This document shows, piece by piece, positions 62,259-64,000 of a stretch of 64,000 bases of DNA. Source of the DNA: Isochrysis galbana (Eukaryota; Haptophyta; Isochrysidales; Isochrysidaceae); assembly GCA_018136815.1 (NCBI GenBank), contig CM030942.1:3749526-3813525 (forward strand), written 5' to 3'. How positions within the stretch are numbered: the stretch's first letter is position 1; each line of letters opens with the position of its first letter. The notes under the pieces are model-generated. The model ran no database searches and was not told where the DNA came from. It was given only the letters and a program-made list of their open reading frames with translations. Made by a program: the position numbers and the translations under genes.

Positions 62259-64000
62259 ATGGCCTCCCTCGCTCGCTCAGCGCTCGCCGCTGCTTGCGGC
62301 CAATGGGAGCGTGCCGGCGGTCACACCGTTACATCTTCGACACTGGCGACTCCCTCTTGCGAGACCTTTGCTCTGCTTCAGGCGGCGGGTGCGCTCGAGG
62401 CCGAGGCAGAGGCTGCAGTGCTCTCTCTGAGGTTTGCCAACGCTGGTGGCACACTCCGCCCACCAAAGCCGAGGGAGGCGCCCCCTGGGGCGGACGATCT
62501 GTCGGATGGATCGGAGGCGCAGGCGGCACTTGTTGCAGCGAGGGTCGCCCGTGGCCGGCGCGAGGAGCTCGTGCACGTTCGGCCAGCCGACGGGCGAGTG
62601 CGAGCGGCGGATGGTTCGCTTCGGCTGCTGGTGAGCGCGCTCGTCTCGCCTGACGAGTGCCAAATCCTCCTTTCGGCGGGCGTTGTTATGATGGCCTCCG
62701 CCTTCTCGCGATGCGGCCAGACGACGCTCGGACTCTCCCCTGCGCTCGTACACCGACTGGGCGGTTGCAGCGAGCTTGCGCCGGCAGTGCCGCTCCTCTA
62801 CCGCGCGGTCGAGCGTGCGCGCCGCCAAGTGGCTGCTGCCGTCGGCACGCCGCTCGAGCGTTGGCGGCTGAGCGACGCCACCTTCACGCGGCTCCGCCCG
62901 ACCATTCTGCCGGGTGAGACTGCGCCCGCCGGGGTGGTGGTCGGAGCGCTCGCTTGCGAGGCGGGAGCGCTCGACGTGGGCGTCTGCCGCGGCGACCGGT
63001 TTTGCTACTGGCGCCCTCACATTGATCAGGTGCGCAGTGCGTGCAGTCTAACATCGGCCATGCACAACGACCGCCGATGCGCAGCCCGTCAGTGCGGAGT
63101 ACTCGCCAGTACACCCTGCGGCCGTACTGAGCGGCCCTCGCGCAACAGGTAAGTGTCGCCGAATACGAGCAGTCCGCGCTGCTCTACCTCACGACGCATG
63201 GCAAAGATTTTGAGGGCGGTCGCCTCATCTTCCACGACGAGGTGCGTCCGCCAGCACCGCGACCCAACGCGTGCGCGGCACGGATTCAATACGGCTCCTT
63301 GTCCCCGCTCGTGCAGGCAGCCGACACGGTCATTTTGCCCGAGGCCGGCCTCCTGGTCTCATTTGGCAGTGGCGTGCCCAACCTGCACTCTGTTGAGCGG
63401 CTGACGCATGGCTCGCGCTTCGCGCTCACAATGTGGTTCACCACGGTGCCCCCCGATGAAAGCGCGCCCACCGATTCGACACACAAGGCCATGATGGAGT
63501 GGGCCATGAAGGCTGTCGACGCAGAGGTGGCCGGCAGCGGCACCCTCGGCATACCGCCTGCCCCACTGCCGGCCTTTGTGGGTGACGGCATACCCACGCG
63601 CGATGAGGCGCTCGTCTCTGCCGCCATGTGCTCCCTTCCGCCCAATGACCCGCTATGCTCAGCCCTGCTCACGGCTCACGCCAAGCCGGGCGCTGACCTT
63701 GGTGCGGTCCTCCGGACGAAGCTAGGCCTTGATGCCACCTTTGCGCAGTCGCTACTAGGTCCAACCATTTCCCTCCGCTCGACCGTCAATCCACTAGCGA
63801 ACGCCCTTGCCGCTGGCGCGAGCATCCCTCTCGGCGAGGAAGCTTCGCCGCTCCTCGCGCGCCTACGTAGTCGTATCCAGACCGTCGAGGCCCTCAATGC
63901 CACCTTGACACGCGTACTTTCTGGGCGCCCTCTTGTCGCCACTGGTGAGGACTCAGACGTGGCGAAGGTCATTGAGGATGCTGCCGCCTTGGACGACATC
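62259..64000 (+). CDS. 2-oxoglutarate/Fe(II) dioxygenase, prolyl-4-hydroxylase type (3' partial)
   Basis: Exons are 62259-63029, 63149-63241 and 63317 to beyond the window, with GT-AG introns of 119 and 75 bp, phase 0. The double-stranded beta-helix iron site is complete: H254 and D256 in WRPHIDQ, H312 in NLHSVERLTHGSRF, and R322 ten residues on for the 2-oxoglutarate carboxylate. Between them, QSALLYLTTHGKDFEGGRLI-FHDE and LPEAGLLVSFGSG are typical of P4H and OGFOD3-like enzymes, which hydroxylate proline or other residues in proteins. The N-terminal 250 residues are Ala/Arg-rich helical sequence without a signal peptide. The C-terminal part beyond WFTTVPPDE is long and continues past the window. 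The substrate is unknown. Confidence 0.8.

Overview
This is a GC-rich piece of a eukaryotic nuclear genome. It has multi-exon protein genes with short GT-AG introns (about 45-725 bp), no operons, abundant (GA)n/(CT)n microsatellites, one 100-N scaffold gap (14773-14872) and a dense layer of decayed transposons. Intron density, microsatellite load and protein families suggest a unicellular alga, perhaps a haptophyte. That placement is inference; no rRNA or organelle gene fixes it.

Left to right, the host genes are: an Ala/Pro-rich protein with 15 tandem decapeptides (1-3734, 5' end outside); a doubtful frameshifted gene (7300-7869); a DNAJC22-like membrane J-protein (9670-11094); an O-fucosyltransferase-like protein (15631-16593); a CGR1/CCDC86-type rRNA-processing protein in four exons (17791-18587); a J-domain protein with a presequence-like N-terminus (21560-22537); an SLC25A38-like mitochondrial carrier (26968-28224); a stand-alone MprF-C-terminal/DUF2156-like transferase (29941-31008, minus); a seven-exon metallophosphoesterase (39402-42574, minus); an anchored PAN/apple protein (46813-47566); a six-exon FHA plus coiled-coil protein (50735-54481); a USP-type deubiquitinase (56672-59546, minus); and a 2-oxoglutarate/Fe(II) dioxygenase of prolyl-4-hydroxylase type (62259 to beyond the window). 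For the CGR1, phosphoesterase, PAN, FHA and Myb-like genes every proposed splice junction keeps phase.

The rest is mostly mobile DNA. The main component is a non-LTR retrotransposon (LINE) group, called LINE-A here, recognised by reverse-transcriptase motifs and a C-terminal CCHC-type finger. At least nine 5' ends carry a short inverted repeat a few bases before the ATG, usually followed by codons for MERAP. Sense-strand 3' ends finish in T-runs. Several copies are only a 5' end joined to a 3' end. One 5'-truncated copy has a clean 17-bp target duplication (43707-45261).

Two DNA-transposon groups are also visible. One has AGGGCGGTCAAACAGGG termini flanked by TA (best copy 31110-34409). The other is a 4.7-kb element with GTTTCACTC-repeat termini and a GAT flank (34561-39246) that encodes a Myb/SANT-like coiled-coil protein but no visible transposase. 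A 0.48-kb MITE (45975-46455) lies before the PAN gene. The strongest candidates for something undescribed are the hairpin-ATG/T-tail LINE group with its end-only derivatives, and the two terminal-inverted-repeat groups.
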